DNA of 64,000 nt, taken from Desulfofundulus kuznetsovii DSM 6115. Lineage in GTDB: Bacteria; Bacillota; Desulfotomaculia; Desulfotomaculales; Desulfovirgulaceae. Below, in pieces: positions 1 through 8,466 of the stretch. Under the pieces are notes generated by a model. It was not told the origin of the DNA, did no database searches, and saw only the letters and a program-made list of their open reading frames with translations. The DNA is taken from assembly GCF_000214705.1 (NCBI RefSeq), contig NC_015573.1:2363001-2427000 (forward strand), given 5' to 3'. Within the stretch, counting starts at the first letter, position 1. Each line of letters begins with the position of its first letter. The position numbers and the translations under genes were made by a program.

Positions 1-137
1 AGGGCAATTTTCTATAAAAGCATCAGGAAACGGCCGGTGGACCCCGTGGATGTTGGCGAGGGGGACTCCGGCTGTTTTATCATTTTTGATAGCCGGGCTA
101 TAACTCTCCCGGTATGCGCAGCCAGGGAGGATTGCGG

Positions 138-167
138 GTGACAAAGTATACGTTTCAATGGTATACT
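138..167 (+). promoter_or_regulatory. sigma-A-type promoter of the GerMN lipoprotein gene
   Basis: A -35 box GTGACA (138-143) and a -10 box TATACT (162-167) are 18 bases apart and lie about 40 bases before the GTG start at 207. Each hexamer differs from consensus at one position. Nothing else that can be supported was seen in bases 1-137. Confidence 0.5.
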
Positions 168-206
168 TAGATAAAGGCAGCAATGACAGGAAGTGGGGTA
201 TGACAA

Positions 207-1076
207 GTGCACGCGAGCAGGAAATCCAAGCGGAAAGTGCCGGTTCTGCTTTTGAGCCTTTTCATCTTGTTGCTCCTGGCATCCAGCTGTACCTGGTCCA
301 GGCAGCAAGCACCGGCAAATCAATCGCCGGACCCCACCACTCCCCAACCCCTCTTCCTGGCTGTGTATTATGTAAAATCTACAAGCCAGGAAAGCTATTT
401 GGTGCGGGAAGTCCACCAGATACCCCCGGCGAAGGACCCGGCTCTGAAAGCGGTACAGGAATTAATTTCAGGTGAGCCATCTACTCCAGGAGCCATACGT
501 ATTTTACCCCCCAACACCAAGGTCCTGGGTGTAACGGTAAAGGACGGTCTGGCTACAGTCAATTTCTCCAGGGAGGTACTGGAACACCCCAGTGCAGGTG
601 CCGAAGGGGAAGCCCTGGCCATCCAAAGCGTGGTCAACACTTTAACTGAGTTCCCGGAAATCCGCCAGGTATCGTTCCAGGTGGAAGGCAAGGTGGATGA
701 GCGCGCCCGGGACTGGTGGGGCCACGTAGGTTTATATGATCAACCTTTCCGCAGGGATTTGTCCAGGGTTTATGAACCGGCCATTTGGGTCACCCACCCC
801 ACACCGGATCAGGTAGTTGGTGTGCCGCTACTGGTCAAGGGTAGCGCCAGAGTTTACGAAGGAACGGTCAACGCCAGACTGCTGGACAGCCAGGGCAAGG
901 TTTTGGTCAGCGCATATACCACCGCCACCAGGGCTGCCCCCGAGCGGGGAGACTTTGAAATGCGGCTCAACTTCAAACCCCCGCAGGACGGAAAGGGTAT
1001 CCTGGAAGTTTACTCGATCAGCGCCAAGGACGGCAGTATTGAAAACAAGGTAACCATACCTGTGCGCTGGCCTTAA
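207..1076 (+). CDS. GerMN/Gmad2-domain lipoprotein
   Basis: A 289-residue exported protein. Residues 1-28 form a basic start, a long Leu-rich hydrophobic segment and a Cys at 28 (LLASSC), a lipoprotein-type signal. Residues about 50-165 look like a GerMN domain (LISGEPSTPGAIRILPPNTK, then TVNFSREVL), as in the spore germination protein GerM. Residues about 190-280 look like the Ig-like Gmad2 domain (VYEPAIWVTHPTPDQVVGVPL). The start is GTG with a purine-rich GGAAGTGGGG about nine bases upstream, and a good sigma-A promoter precedes it. The family is linked to spore envelope or germination; the exact role here is not known. Family call is strong, role is inference. Confidence 0.8.
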   Translation: MHASRKSKRKVPVLLLSLFILLLLASSCTWSRQQAPANQSPDPTTPQPLFLAVYYVKSTSQESYLVREVHQIPPAKDPALKAVQELISGEPSTPGAIRILPPNTKVLGVTVKDGLATVNFSREVLEHPSAGAEGEALAIQSVVNTLTEFPEIRQVSFQVEGKVDERARDWWGHVGLYDQPFRRDLSRVYEPAIWVTHPTPDQVVGVPLLVKGSARVYEGTVNARLLDSQGKVLVSAYTTATRAAPERGDFEMRLNFKPPQDGKGILEVYSISAKDGSIENKVTIPVRWP

Positions 1077-1148
1077 AGTATCCTTGCGGGTAAATGGTGC
1101 CTTGAGGATAGATAAAGGGCCAAACAAGAAAGAAAGCGAGGTAGCAAG

Positions 1149-1310
1149 ATGACCAAAGAAAAAAACAAGCCCGGTACCGTTGAAACAGCCCAGGGGGAAT
1201 CCATAGAACATCTCATGAAACGGGTAAAAAAAGAACTGCTCTGGGTTTTAGCCAGCAGCGTCGTTGCCTTCGGGCTGGGCCTTATAGCCGGAAATTTAAT
1301 CAAGTTCTAG
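1149..1310 (+). CDS. small single-span membrane protein
   Basis: A 53-residue product starting at ATG with GAGG seven bases upstream. The first 30 residues are charged (MTKEKNKPG... MKRVKKELL) and the rest is one hydrophobic span (WVLASSVVAFGLGLIAGNL) ending in IKF. It follows the GerMN gene by 72 bases on the same strand and may be co-transcribed. Its stop overlaps the end of the convergent gene 1300-1560 by 11 bases. No family is recognised. Confidence 0.6.
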   Translation: MTKEKNKPGTVETAQGESIEHLMKRVKKELLWVLASSVVAFGLGLIAGNLIKF

Positions 1311-1560
1311 TGTTGATCAGCCAGAGGAGCACGGCAAAAGCAATAAACAGCAGACGCAGGACACTTACCGCCCTGCCGGCCACCATTCCTTTCATCCTTA
1401 ACCATTCCGCCAAAGCGCAGGGTAGAACCAGGACTCCAAAAATAAACCGGGCTACCGGCGTAAAAGCGGGATAACCGAGGGTTAAAACCCATAGAATCAG
1501 CGCCCAGGCGATAATGGCCAGAGCAAGCTTTGCAGGGCCGGGTAAATTACGGAAAGACAT
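1300..1560 (-). CDS. small two-span membrane protein
   Basis: An 86-residue hydrophobic protein with an ATG start and a good ribosome site (AGAGGTG) upstream. Two or three membrane spans are visible (LALAIIAWALILWVLTLGY, ARFIFGVLVLPCALAEWL, LLFIAFAVLLWLI). It converges on the small gene at 1149-1310. No family is recognised and function is unknown. Confidence 0.6.
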   Translation of the reverse strand: MSFRNLPGPAKLALAIIAWALILWVLTLGYPAFTPVARFIFGVLVLPCALAEWLRMKGMVAGRAVSVLRLLFIAFAVLLWLINTRT

Positions 1561-1673
1561 TGACTACACCTCTTTTTCTATACTATTACCTAAATTCCCC
1601 TTTTTTAAGGAATTTCCTTCTCCTTTTCCCCGCCCCCGCATATTCTAAAGAAAAGAGAGGGCGGGAATTAGAG

Positions 1674-2723
1674 GTGTCATTAGGAATAGTTCGCGTCCAA
1701 AACAGGGCGCAGTTTTTTTCGTTCCTGGGGTTGGCGGAATTAATTTACGGCCGGGATAGCCGGGCAGCCCTTGCCAACCGGCGGGAAACGGCTCTTTTGT
1801 TTGACCCCGGAGCCAACCCGGCACTACGGCACGTTCGCCCGGCCCTTTTTTTAGCCCTGCAAAACGACAAACCCGTGGGGCGGATAGCCTGCGCAGTGGA
1901 TGAATTCTGCCGGGAAGAGAATACGGGTTTTTTTGGTGCTTTTGAAGCGGTCCGGGATGAACAAATAGCCCGGGCTCTCATGGAAGAAGCGGGGAAATGG
2001 CTCGGGGAGCAAAAGTGTGAGAAAATGATCGGCCCTGCAATGGTAAACACCAACCAGCAGGTGGGAGTTTTAATTGATGGCTTTTCCGCTCCCCCGACCT
2101 TCGTGCTTCCCTACAATCCCCCTTATTATAGAGAACTTTTCGAAAGCTGCGGATGCAAAAAACTGGCAGATCTACTGGCTTACCAATGGTCGACTGAAGA
2201 CACGTTACCGGAGGAAATAAACCGGGCAGCCCGCCGGGCCAGGCGCTACCCGGGAACCGTGGTACAGCCCTTAAACTCTTGTTTGCCCTTCAACCGGCAG
2301 GTGGAAGCGGTGCACTATATCCTGAACCGCTCCATGGAACGGAACTGGGGCTACATTCCCCTGACCCTTCCTGAGGTCCTGGCCATTTTAACTCACTATC
2401 AAAGGGTGGCAGACCCCCGCCTGCTCCTGCTGGCCCGGGTAGACCATCGACCGGCGGGAATTTGCTTTTGCATACCCCGACTGGAAGGGCCGGTAGGGAA
2501 ACCGGTCTTTAGGCTGGCCCTTTTGGCCGTGGTCCCCGAATTCCGGCAGCGGGGAATAGATGCCCTGCTCCTGGAAACCTGTCATGCCGCCCTGCCACCC
2601 GGCAGCCAGATAGAAATGTCCCAGATCCATGAGGGCAACTCGGTGGTGCTAAAAATGGTGCAAAGGGTAACCCCGCATCCACCGGTCAGACGTTACCGGG
2701 TATACCAGCGGAGCATCTCCTGA
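1674..2723 (+). CDS. GNAT-fold N-acyltransferase-like protein
   Basis: About 349 residues from the GTG at 1674. The frame is open upstream to 1530, but that part is Phe/Tyr-rich and AT-rich, unlike the rest, and AGAGGG lies a short way before 1674. The protein resembles the large cytosolic N-acetyltransferase-like family with the signature GPAMVNTNQQVGVLIDGF...PPTFVLPYNPPYYRELFESCG and a C-terminal GNAT region (LALLAVVPEFRQRGIDALLL, the acetyl-CoA loop). The substrate is unknown. A minus-strand terminator follows directly and may serve both strands. Confidence 0.7.
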   Translation: MSLGIVRVQNRAQFFSFLGLAELIYGRDSRAALANRRETALLFDPGANPALRHVRPALFLALQNDKPVGRIACAVDEFCREENTGFFGAFEAVRDEQIARALMEEAGKWLGEQKCEKMIGPAMVNTNQQVGVLIDGFSAPPTFVLPYNPPYYRELFESCGCKKLADLLAYQWSTEDTLPEEINRAARRARRYPGTVVQPLNSCLPFNRQVEAVHYILNRSMERNWGYIPLTLPEVLAILTHYQRVADPRLLLLARVDHRPAGICFCIPRLEGPVGKPVFRLALLAVVPEFRQRGIDALLLETCHAALPPGSQIEMSQIHEGNSVVLKMVQRVTPHPPVRRYRVYQRSIS

Positions 2724-2724
2724 A

Positions 2725-2758
2725 AGAAAAAAATTTCCCACTGGATAGAAGTGGGAAA
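2725..2758 (-). terminator. intrinsic terminator closing the cob-PBP-thiM unit
   Basis: Read on the minus strand, TTTCCCACT and AGTGGGAAA form a 9-bp stem with a 7-base loop, followed at once by a run of Ts. It lies about 145 bases after the thiM stop. In the plus direction the stem has no good T run, so it mainly serves leftward transcription. Confidence 0.8.
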
Positions 2759-2902
2759 CGGGAAGAAGGAGGTATATGGTTTTTCATGCGTGCTCTATAT
2801 ATTGTGACATAAGCCGACTTTTTTTTCTGTCATCCCGGCGACTATTTTTTTGTCTTGTTGGCGACAAGCAATCAGAACAGGGATCATCACCCTGGGGTAC
2901 AG

Positions 2903-3706
2903 TTACAGTTCCCGTATTTTAACACCCCGGGCCAGTTCTTCCCCTTCCAAATTATACAGGGCATCCAAAAGGGCTGCCTGAAAGCTCGCCGGTCCACGGC
3001 CGGTGGCAGCGGCATGCTCGGCGGCCAGGCCGTAATAAGCGAGGGCTGCTGCACCGGCCGTTACGCCGTCGGCTTCCACCGCCCGGAAAGCGGCAATGAC
3101 ACTGGTGGCGGAGCAGCCCGTACCAGTCACTGTAGTGAGCATGGCATGACCGTTGTCCACCGCAATCAATCGCTCTCCGTCGCTGATGTAATCGGTGGCT
3201 CCCGTTACCACAACCACGGCGCCTGAATCCCGCGCCACCCGCCTGGCCATCTGGCTGACGGGCACGGAAACTTCCCCGGCATCCACACCTTTAGTCTGCC
3301 CGCCGAAACCACTGACGGCAGCGATCTCCGAAGCATTGCCCCGCAAAATGTCGATACGCAATTCCCTGATTATCATCTGCGCAGTCGCCGTGCGAAAAGG
3401 CGTGGCCCCCGCCCCGACGGGGTCGAAGATAACAGGGATACCTGCCGCATTGGCTGCCTGGCCCGCCAGCAGCATTGCTTCTACTTCTTCTGCCGTAAGC
3501 GTCCCCATATTCAACACCACGGCCCGGGCTAAGCGCGCCATATCAGCCACTTCTTCCCGGGCATAGGCCATCACCGGTGAAGCTCCAACGGCCAGGGTAA
3601 CATTGGCGGTCAGATTGGTCACAACCAAATTGGTGATGTGGTGTATCAGCGGGCGCTCCTTGAGCACCTTTTGCCGCACGGCAGCTACCCGTTCTCCCCA
3701 GTTCAT
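2903..3706 (-). CDS. thiM: hydroxyethylthiazole kinase
   Basis: A 267-residue cytosolic enzyme that phosphorylates 4-methyl-5-(2-hydroxyethyl)thiazole for thiamine salvage. The ribokinase-like fold shows HHITNLVVTNLTANVTLAVGASPVMA near the start, GNASEIAAVSG in the middle, and the anion-hole motif TGTGCSATSVIAAF in the C-terminal half. Length is usual for ThiM. The ATG has GGAGGGAGA upstream. No TPP riboswitch was recognised in the 146-base gap before it. A 6-bp hairpin (3762-3777) with a T run a few bases on may be a weak terminator after the PBP gene. thiD and thiE are not in view. Confidence 0.93.
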   Translation of the reverse strand: MNWGERVAAVRQKVLKERPLIHHITNLVVTNLTANVTLAVGASPVMAYAREEVADMARLARAVVLNMGTLTAEEVEAMLLAGQAANAAGIPVIFDPVGAGATPFRTATAQMIIRELRIDILRGNASEIAAVSGFGGQTKGVDAGEVSVPVSQMARRVARDSGAVVVVTGATDYISDGERLIAVDNGHAMLTTVTGTGCSATSVIAAFRAVEADGVTAGAAALAYYGLAAEHAAATGRGPASFQAALLDALYNLEGEELARGVKIREL

Positions 3707-3852
3707 AGCATTCTCCCTCCAAATATCTGCTATGTTTTAAGCAATCACTAAAAAACCCACCCGGTAAGTTTTTACCGAGCAGGTCTGCAAGAACCTCCTG
3801 GTATTCTTTCGGCATCAATTTGAAAATTCCTGCCAGCCTCGGACATCCGTGC

Positions 3853-5943
3853 CTAGGGAGGGGCGAATTCCACGAAAACCGTGGTTCCCGGAGCCACGCG
3901 GCTGCCCGCCTCAGGACGTTGCCTGACGGCCACACCGCTCCCCGAGGCTTTGAATTTTAAACCCAACTCCTCCAGGATTGAGCCCGCCTTTTTTACCGTA
4001 AGCCCGGACAAATCGGGAACAACCAGCCGTTCCGGAGCCTTGCTGGCAGCAATTTGTAAACTAACCGTGGTACCCGGGGGAACGCGTTTGCCTGCCGATG
4101 GCTCCTGGCCGGTCACCAGGCCCGTTTTTCCGGAAGACCACGACCGCAATCCCCGTTCCTCCAGTAGCCAGCGGGCGTCGGCCACTGGAAAGCCGACCAC
4201 ATTGGGTACGACAACCAGTTCATCCTGCTCCGGGGGAGCATCCTGGCTCTTCCGTCCGGGAGTTTCGGGCACCCCAAGGTAACGCAAAGTGTCCCTTACA
4301 ACGGCGCCAAAGGCCGGGGCGGCCACCTCACCCCCATGATATTCCTGCCCCCGGGGTTCGCCGACCACCACCAGGACGGCAATGCGGGGATCATCGGCAG
4401 GAGCGAAACCGGCAAAGGAGGCCACATACTTCCCCTCCACATAACCGCCCGGGCCGGGTACCTGGGCGGTACCTGTCTTCCCCGCTACCCTGTAGCCTTC
4501 CACCAGAGCCCGCTTGCCTGTTCCTTCCAGAACCACCTTTTCTAATAACCCGGACAGCTGCCGGGCGGTTTCCCTGGAGATAACCTGCCGGATTACCCGG
4601 GGGGATATTTCACGGATAGTTTTTCCCGAAGCATCCTCCACGGCCCTGACCACATGGGGCTGCATGAGGTAACCCCCGTTGGCTATGGCCGAAACGGCAG
4701 TTAAAAGCTGGATGGGCGTAACCGCGATGGATTGCCCGATGGCCATGGTAGCCAGGTCCAGCTCCGAGGCCTTTTGTTCAGGTAACACTACTCCCGATTC
4801 CTCGCCGGGCAAATCAATGCCCGTGGGGGTGCCAAAACCAAAACCCCGGACGTATTTATAAAACCTCTCCTTGCCCAGCCTTAGCCCTACCTGGACGAAA
4901 ACCGGGTTGCAGGAGTTTCCCACAGCCTGAGCAAAAGACTGCGGTCCGTGACCCTTGCGATCCCAGCAGTAAATCCGCCGCCCATTAACCACGGCATAAC
5001 CCGGATCATTAAACCAGTCCGTGGGCCGCACCACCCCCTCCTCCAGGGCTGCCGCCGCGACAATCATCTTGAAGGTTGAACCGGGTTCATAGGTATAGAG
5101 GGTGACCGGATTTTTTTCCCAAACTTCCCGGGGAAACTTCTGCCACCGGGAGGGGTCAAAGGTGGGCCGGTCGCCCATGCCCAGAATCTCTCCCGTTTTG
5201 GGGTCCATGACCAGAATGGCCGCCCACTTCGGCTGGTAAGTAGAAACAATCCTGTCCAGCTCCCGCTCCACATAGTACTGGATGGTCTGATCCAGGGTGA
5301 GTACCAGGTTGTTTCCCGCTTCCGAGCGCTTCACTAACACCGCACTCTGGGGGATCTGACGGCCCTGGGCGTCAATTTCCAGCACCATTTTTCCCGGCGT
5401 TCCCCGCAATTCCCTGTCATAACTTTTCTCCAGGCCATTAAGACCCTGGTTATCATCCCCCACAAAACCCAGCAGGGCCGCAGCGAGGTTACCCTGCTTG
5501 TAAAAACGGGCACTGGATTCAACAAAACCAAGGCCGCTGATTCCCTGCAGCTTTTTGGCCCGGTCGAATTCCACACCGTGTTGCAACCAGACAAAGGGTC
5601 CCCGGGCGGCCAGTTTTTCATATATTTCTTCACGCCGGATACCCAAAATAGCCGCAACCTTATCCGCAATACTCCCGGGATCCTTTATCTGATCGGGATG
5701 GGCATAAACGGAATAAGAGGGAATGCTGGTGACCAGGAGATTGTGATGGCGGTCATAGATGTTTCCCCGGTTGGGTTGCAGGATAATATCCCGGGTACGA
5801 ATATTGGTTGCTTCCTGGCGCAAATGCCCTCCCCATACGATCTGAACCAGGAAGAGGCGCACGATCAGGTAGCTAAAGGCCAGCAGCACCATCAGGAGGA
5901 GAATACCCATGCGCCGGGAAAAGGAAGTTTTAGGAGGAGTCAA
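3853..5943 (-). CDS. spoVD: SpoVD/PBP2-like peptidoglycan transpeptidase with two PASTA domains
   Basis: A 696-residue class B penicillin-binding protein. An N-terminal membrane anchor (ILLLMVLLAFSYLIVRLFLV) is followed by the PBP dimerisation domain (RDIILQPNRGNIYDRHHNLL). The transpeptidase domain has the catalytic SxxK (EPGSTFK, near residue 295), SxN (GNSCNPVF) and KTG (AGKTGTAQ). Two PASTA repeats end the protein (VVVPNVVGFPVADARWLLEE, and LVVPDLSGLTVKKAGSILEE). B. subtilis SpoVD, which makes spore cortex, has one PASTA. The spoVD/pbpB choice is inference, as the gene lies outside the usual mra/mur cluster, one base after cobC. Confidence 0.85.
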   Translation of the reverse strand: MTPPKTSFSRRMGILLLMVLLAFSYLIVRLFLVQIVWGGHLRQEATNIRTRDIILQPNRGNIYDRHHNLLVTSIPSYSVYAHPDQIKDPGSIADKVAAILGIRREEIYEKLAARGPFVWLQHGVEFDRAKKLQGISGLGFVESSARFYKQGNLAAALLGFVGDDNQGLNGLEKSYDRELRGTPGKMVLEIDAQGRQIPQSAVLVKRSEAGNNLVLTLDQTIQYYVERELDRIVSTYQPKWAAILVMDPKTGEILGMGDRPTFDPSRWQKFPREVWEKNPVTLYTYEPGSTFKMIVAAAALEEGVVRPTDWFNDPGYAVVNGRRIYCWDRKGHGPQSFAQAVGNSCNPVFVQVGLRLGKERFYKYVRGFGFGTPTGIDLPGEESGVVLPEQKASELDLATMAIGQSIAVTPIQLLTAVSAIANGGYLMQPHVVRAVEDASGKTIREISPRVIRQVISRETARQLSGLLEKVVLEGTGKRALVEGYRVAGKTGTAQVPGPGGYVEGKYVASFAGFAPADDPRIAVLVVVGEPRGQEYHGGEVAAPAFGAVVRDTLRYLGVPETPGRKSQDAPPEQDELVVVPNVVGFPVADARWLLEERGLRSWSSGKTGLVTGQEPSAGKRVPPGTTVSLQIAASKAPERLVVPDLSGLTVKKAGSILEELGLKFKASGSGVAVRQRPEAGSRVAPGTTVFVEFAPP

Positions 5944-5944
5944 T

Positions 5945-6568
5945 TTAACGCCCTCCCTTTTCCAGATGACTGCAATCGTTAAACAGGGTTAAAATTCCCT
6001 TCTCCCAGGTGGGAAATTCCAGGATAGACAGGCATGCATTATTGACTCCCAGACGCCAGTATTGATTTAAATCCATTCCTAAAACCGTACCCACCAGCGT
6101 CCGAATACAGCCCCCATGGCAGACAACCACTACCTGGCCGGTAGGGGTTTTTTCCACTATCTCCCGCACCGCCAGGGTGACCCTCTCCACCACCTCCGCC
6201 AGGGTTTCCCCCCCGGGAATGCGCGTGTACAAAGGGTAATGCCACCACTGTTGCAGCTCCCGGGGATAGCGGGCTTTAATTTCCGCCACCGTGAGTCCTT
6301 CCCAGGCGCCGAAGTTAATTTCCCGCAGAGCCTTCAAGGGCACGACGGGCAAACCGTGAGGTTCCGCCAGAATGCGGGCCGTGTTCAATGCGCGCTGGAG
6401 GTCGCTGGCGTAAAAGGCACTGAAATTTTCCCCGCGCAAACGCCGGGCCAGCGCCCGGGCCTGCTCCAGCCCCCGCGGGGAAAGGGCGATGTCGCTGTGG
6501 CCTTGAAATCTTAACTCTGCGTTCCAGATTGTTTCGCCGTGCCTGACCAGATAAATGCGGCAGCTCAT
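5945..6568 (-). CDS. cobC: alpha-ribazole phosphatase (histidine phosphatase family)
   Basis: A 207-residue histidine-phosphatase-fold enzyme with the phospho-histidine motif LVRHGETIWN at the start and the second catalytic His in VVVCHGGCIRTLVG. The family also includes phosphoglycerate mutases. Its place between cobD and the PBP gene in a cobalamin cluster points to CobC, which removes the 5'-phosphate of alpha-ribazole-phosphate or adenosylcobalamin-5'-phosphate. The stop lies next to the start of the PBP gene, so the two are probably coupled. Confidence 0.82.
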   Translation of the reverse strand: MSCRIYLVRHGETIWNAELRFQGHSDIALSPRGLEQARALARRLRGENFSAFYASDLQRALNTARILAEPHGLPVVPLKALREINFGAWEGLTVAEIKARYPRELQQWWHYPLYTRIPGGETLAEVVERVTLAVREIVEKTPTGQVVVVCHGGCIRTLVGTVLGMDLNQYWRLGVNNACLSILEFPTWEKGILTLFNDCSHLEKGGR

Positions 6569-6583
6569 GATAGTTTCTCTCCC

Positions 6584-7699
6584 CTAAAGTACCTCGCGCA
6601 GTGCTTCCAGGAGGCGCAAGTTTTCCTTGCGCCTCCTTACGGCAACTCGAATGTATCCCTCCGACAGGCCGGGAAAGTTGGCACAGTTACGCACCAGGAT
6701 TCCCCGGCGTCCCAGTTGGCGGACCAGTTCCCCCGCCGTAAAGCGAGTGTTAGTTATATCCACCAGCAAGAAATTGGCCGCTCCGGGGAAAGGACGCAGA
6801 CCGGGCAAAGAGGAAAGTTCCCGGAACAGGAATTCCCGCTCCCGGGCCACCATATCCCGGGTAGCTTCAATGTATTCCCTGTCCTGCAGTCCGGCCACTC
6901 CGGCCACCTGGGCCAGGGCATTGACGCTCCAGGGGTCCCTTGCCCGGTCCAGGGCCCGAACCACGTCGGGCCGTGCCGCCAGCACCCCCAGGCGCAAACC
7001 GGGAATGGCCAGAATCTTGGTCAAAGAATAAAGCAGGATTAAACGGGGGTGCCGGCCCGCCAGGAAAAGCAAAGTATGGCTTTGGGGATCGGCCACAAAG
7101 TCCATAAAAGCTTCGTCAATAATCACCATGGCCCTGTATGCCGCAGCCGCTTCCAGCAAAGCCTCCAGTTCCCGGCGGGGAACAAGCCCCCCGGTAGGGT
7201 TATTGGGGTTGCATAAAAAAAGAGCATCCACCTCCGGCAGTTGCCTTAACACTTCCTCCAGGGGGAAAGGAAAACCCGCGGAGGGATCCAGAAAAACATA
7301 ATTGACCTCCCCCCCGGCAGCCTTTACGGCCAGGGCATATTCGCTAAAGGTAGGGGCAGGAATGAGCACCCGGCGGAAGGAAAAAACCCGGGCCAGCAGG
7401 TAAATTAACTCGCTGGCGCCGTTTCCCACCAGAAGGCACCGGGTATCCACACCAAGGTGCTCCGCCAGGGCACTTTTTAACTCCCGGCAATCAGGATCCG
7501 GGTAATGGCAGATTTGCCAGAGATTAGCCTTAAGGGCTTCCAGAACTGACGGGCTGGGGCCCAGGGGATTGATATTGGCGCTAAAATCCAGAAAATCTTG
7601 CGGCGCAAGCCCGTATTCCATGGCCGCCCGCACCAGGTTGCCGCCATGGGGGGGAACGGACTGGTAGTCCTTTTCTATTTTATCATCAAGGCTCATCAT
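6584..7699 (-). CDS. cobD: L-threonine-O-3-phosphate decarboxylase
   Basis: About 371 residues, a PLP enzyme of fold type I resembling histidinol-phosphate aminotransferase. The start HGGNLVRAA... DFLDFSANINPLGPSP and the PLP-lysine region YSLTKILAIPGLRLG are typical of CobD, which makes (R)-1-amino-2-propanol phosphate, the linker of the nucleotide loop. I chose the ATG at 7699, with GCGGGGGTG five bases upstream, over a TTG at 7717 without a ribosome site; the next Met codon is also possible. The start lies 12 bases past the cobS stop. Confidence 0.9.
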   Translation of the reverse strand: MMSLDDKIEKDYQSVPPHGGNLVRAAMEYGLAPQDFLDFSANINPLGPSPSVLEALKANLWQICHYPDPDCRELKSALAEHLGVDTRCLLVGNGASELIYLLARVFSFRRVLIPAPTFSEYALAVKAAGGEVNYVFLDPSAGFPFPLEEVLRQLPEVDALFLCNPNNPTGGLVPRRELEALLEAAAAYRAMVIIDEAFMDFVADPQSHTLLFLAGRHPRLILLYSLTKILAIPGLRLGVLAARPDVVRALDRARDPWSVNALAQVAGVAGLQDREYIEATRDMVAREREFLFRELSSLPGLRPFPGAANFLLVDITNTRFTAGELVRQLGRRGILVRNCANFPGLSEGYIRVAVRRRKENLRLLEALREVL

Positions 7700-7710
7700 T
7701 TGCACCCCCG

Positions 7711-8466
7711 CTACCAAAAAGTTACTGGAAGGTAACTGCTTAAAGGATATGCCGCCAGCAGTAAGAACACTTCCAGAATTTCATTGATGGCCCCGTAGGT
7801 ATCCCCGGTTAGGCCGCCCAACCGGACGGTGAGATAGAAGCCAAGCCCGTGCACCAGTAAAAGGGAAACAAACAGCAGAACCAGGCCCACCGGTCCCCCC
7901 AGTACGGCTGCTACCAGGACAAAAAGGGAGGCCAGGGCCAGTTCACGCCCCCGGGTATGGCGGACCTGCAAAAGGCCAAGGCCCTGCGGCCGGGCATAGG
8001 GAAAGCGGGCAATGGCATAAACCATCCCCCAACGGCTGATGGCCGGGACGATCAACAGCAAGCGGGGCAAAACTTCCCGGGGCAGGCTGAAAAGCAGCGC
8101 AAACTTGAGCAACAATAAACAGGCCAGCCCGATCACGCCGAAGGCTCCCACCCGGCTGTCCCGCATAATTTCCAACATTTTTTCCCTGGACCGCCCGCTG
8201 AAGATGCCGTCCATGGTATCCATAAACCCGTCCAGGTGCAACCCCCCGCTGAATGCAACCATGCCCAGCACCAGAAGGGCGGCGGTGACTGCCGGCGGGA
8301 AGAAGGGAGAAAGACCAAAATAAAGGACTGTCCAGGCCGCGCCCAGGAAAAGGCCCACCAGGGGGAAAAACACGGGGGCCCGCCCGTAGGCCAGCTCATC
8401 AAACTCACCCCGGTAAACGTAAAAACGGGTCAGAAATTGCAGGGCCATGGCCAGGGTTTTCAGCAT
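7711..8466 (-). CDS. cobS: adenosylcobinamide-GDP ribazoletransferase
   Basis: A 251-residue integral membrane enzyme that joins adenosylcobinamide-GDP and alpha-ribazole(-phosphate). The first residues (LKTLAMALQFLTRFYV) and the acidic stretch GLHLDGFMDTMDGIFSGRSREKMLEIMRDS, with its metal-binding Asp residues, are family hallmarks. Several membrane spans follow. The gene overlaps the end of cbiA by seven bases, a sign of translational coupling. Confidence 0.93.
   Translation of the reverse strand: MLKTLAMALQFLTRFYVYRGEFDELAYGRAPVFFPLVGLFLGAAWTVLYFGLSPFFPPAVTAALLVLGMVAFSGGLHLDGFMDTMDGIFSGRSREKMLEIMRDSRVGAFGVIGLACLLLLKFALLFSLPREVLPRLLLIVPAISRWGMVYAIARFPYARPQGLGLLQVRHTRGRELALASLFVLVAAVLGGPVGLVLLFVSLLLVHGLGFYLTVRLGGLTGDTYGAINEILEVFLLLAAYPLSSYLPVTFW

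Noticed and set aside
1-475. Frames 12-416 (minus) and 158-475 (plus)
   Set aside because: They shadow the GerMN lipoprotein gene and its promoter region; neither has a good start or a recognisable product.
3707-3852. TPP riboswitch before thiM
   Set aside because: No CTGAGA or ACCCTTTGAACCTGATC-type core was found on the minus strand.
3543-3935. 130-residue minus-strand open frame crossing the PBP-thiM gap
   Set aside because: It overlaps both well-supported genes in other frames; only about 35 codons lie in the gap and they contain a weak terminator-like hairpin.
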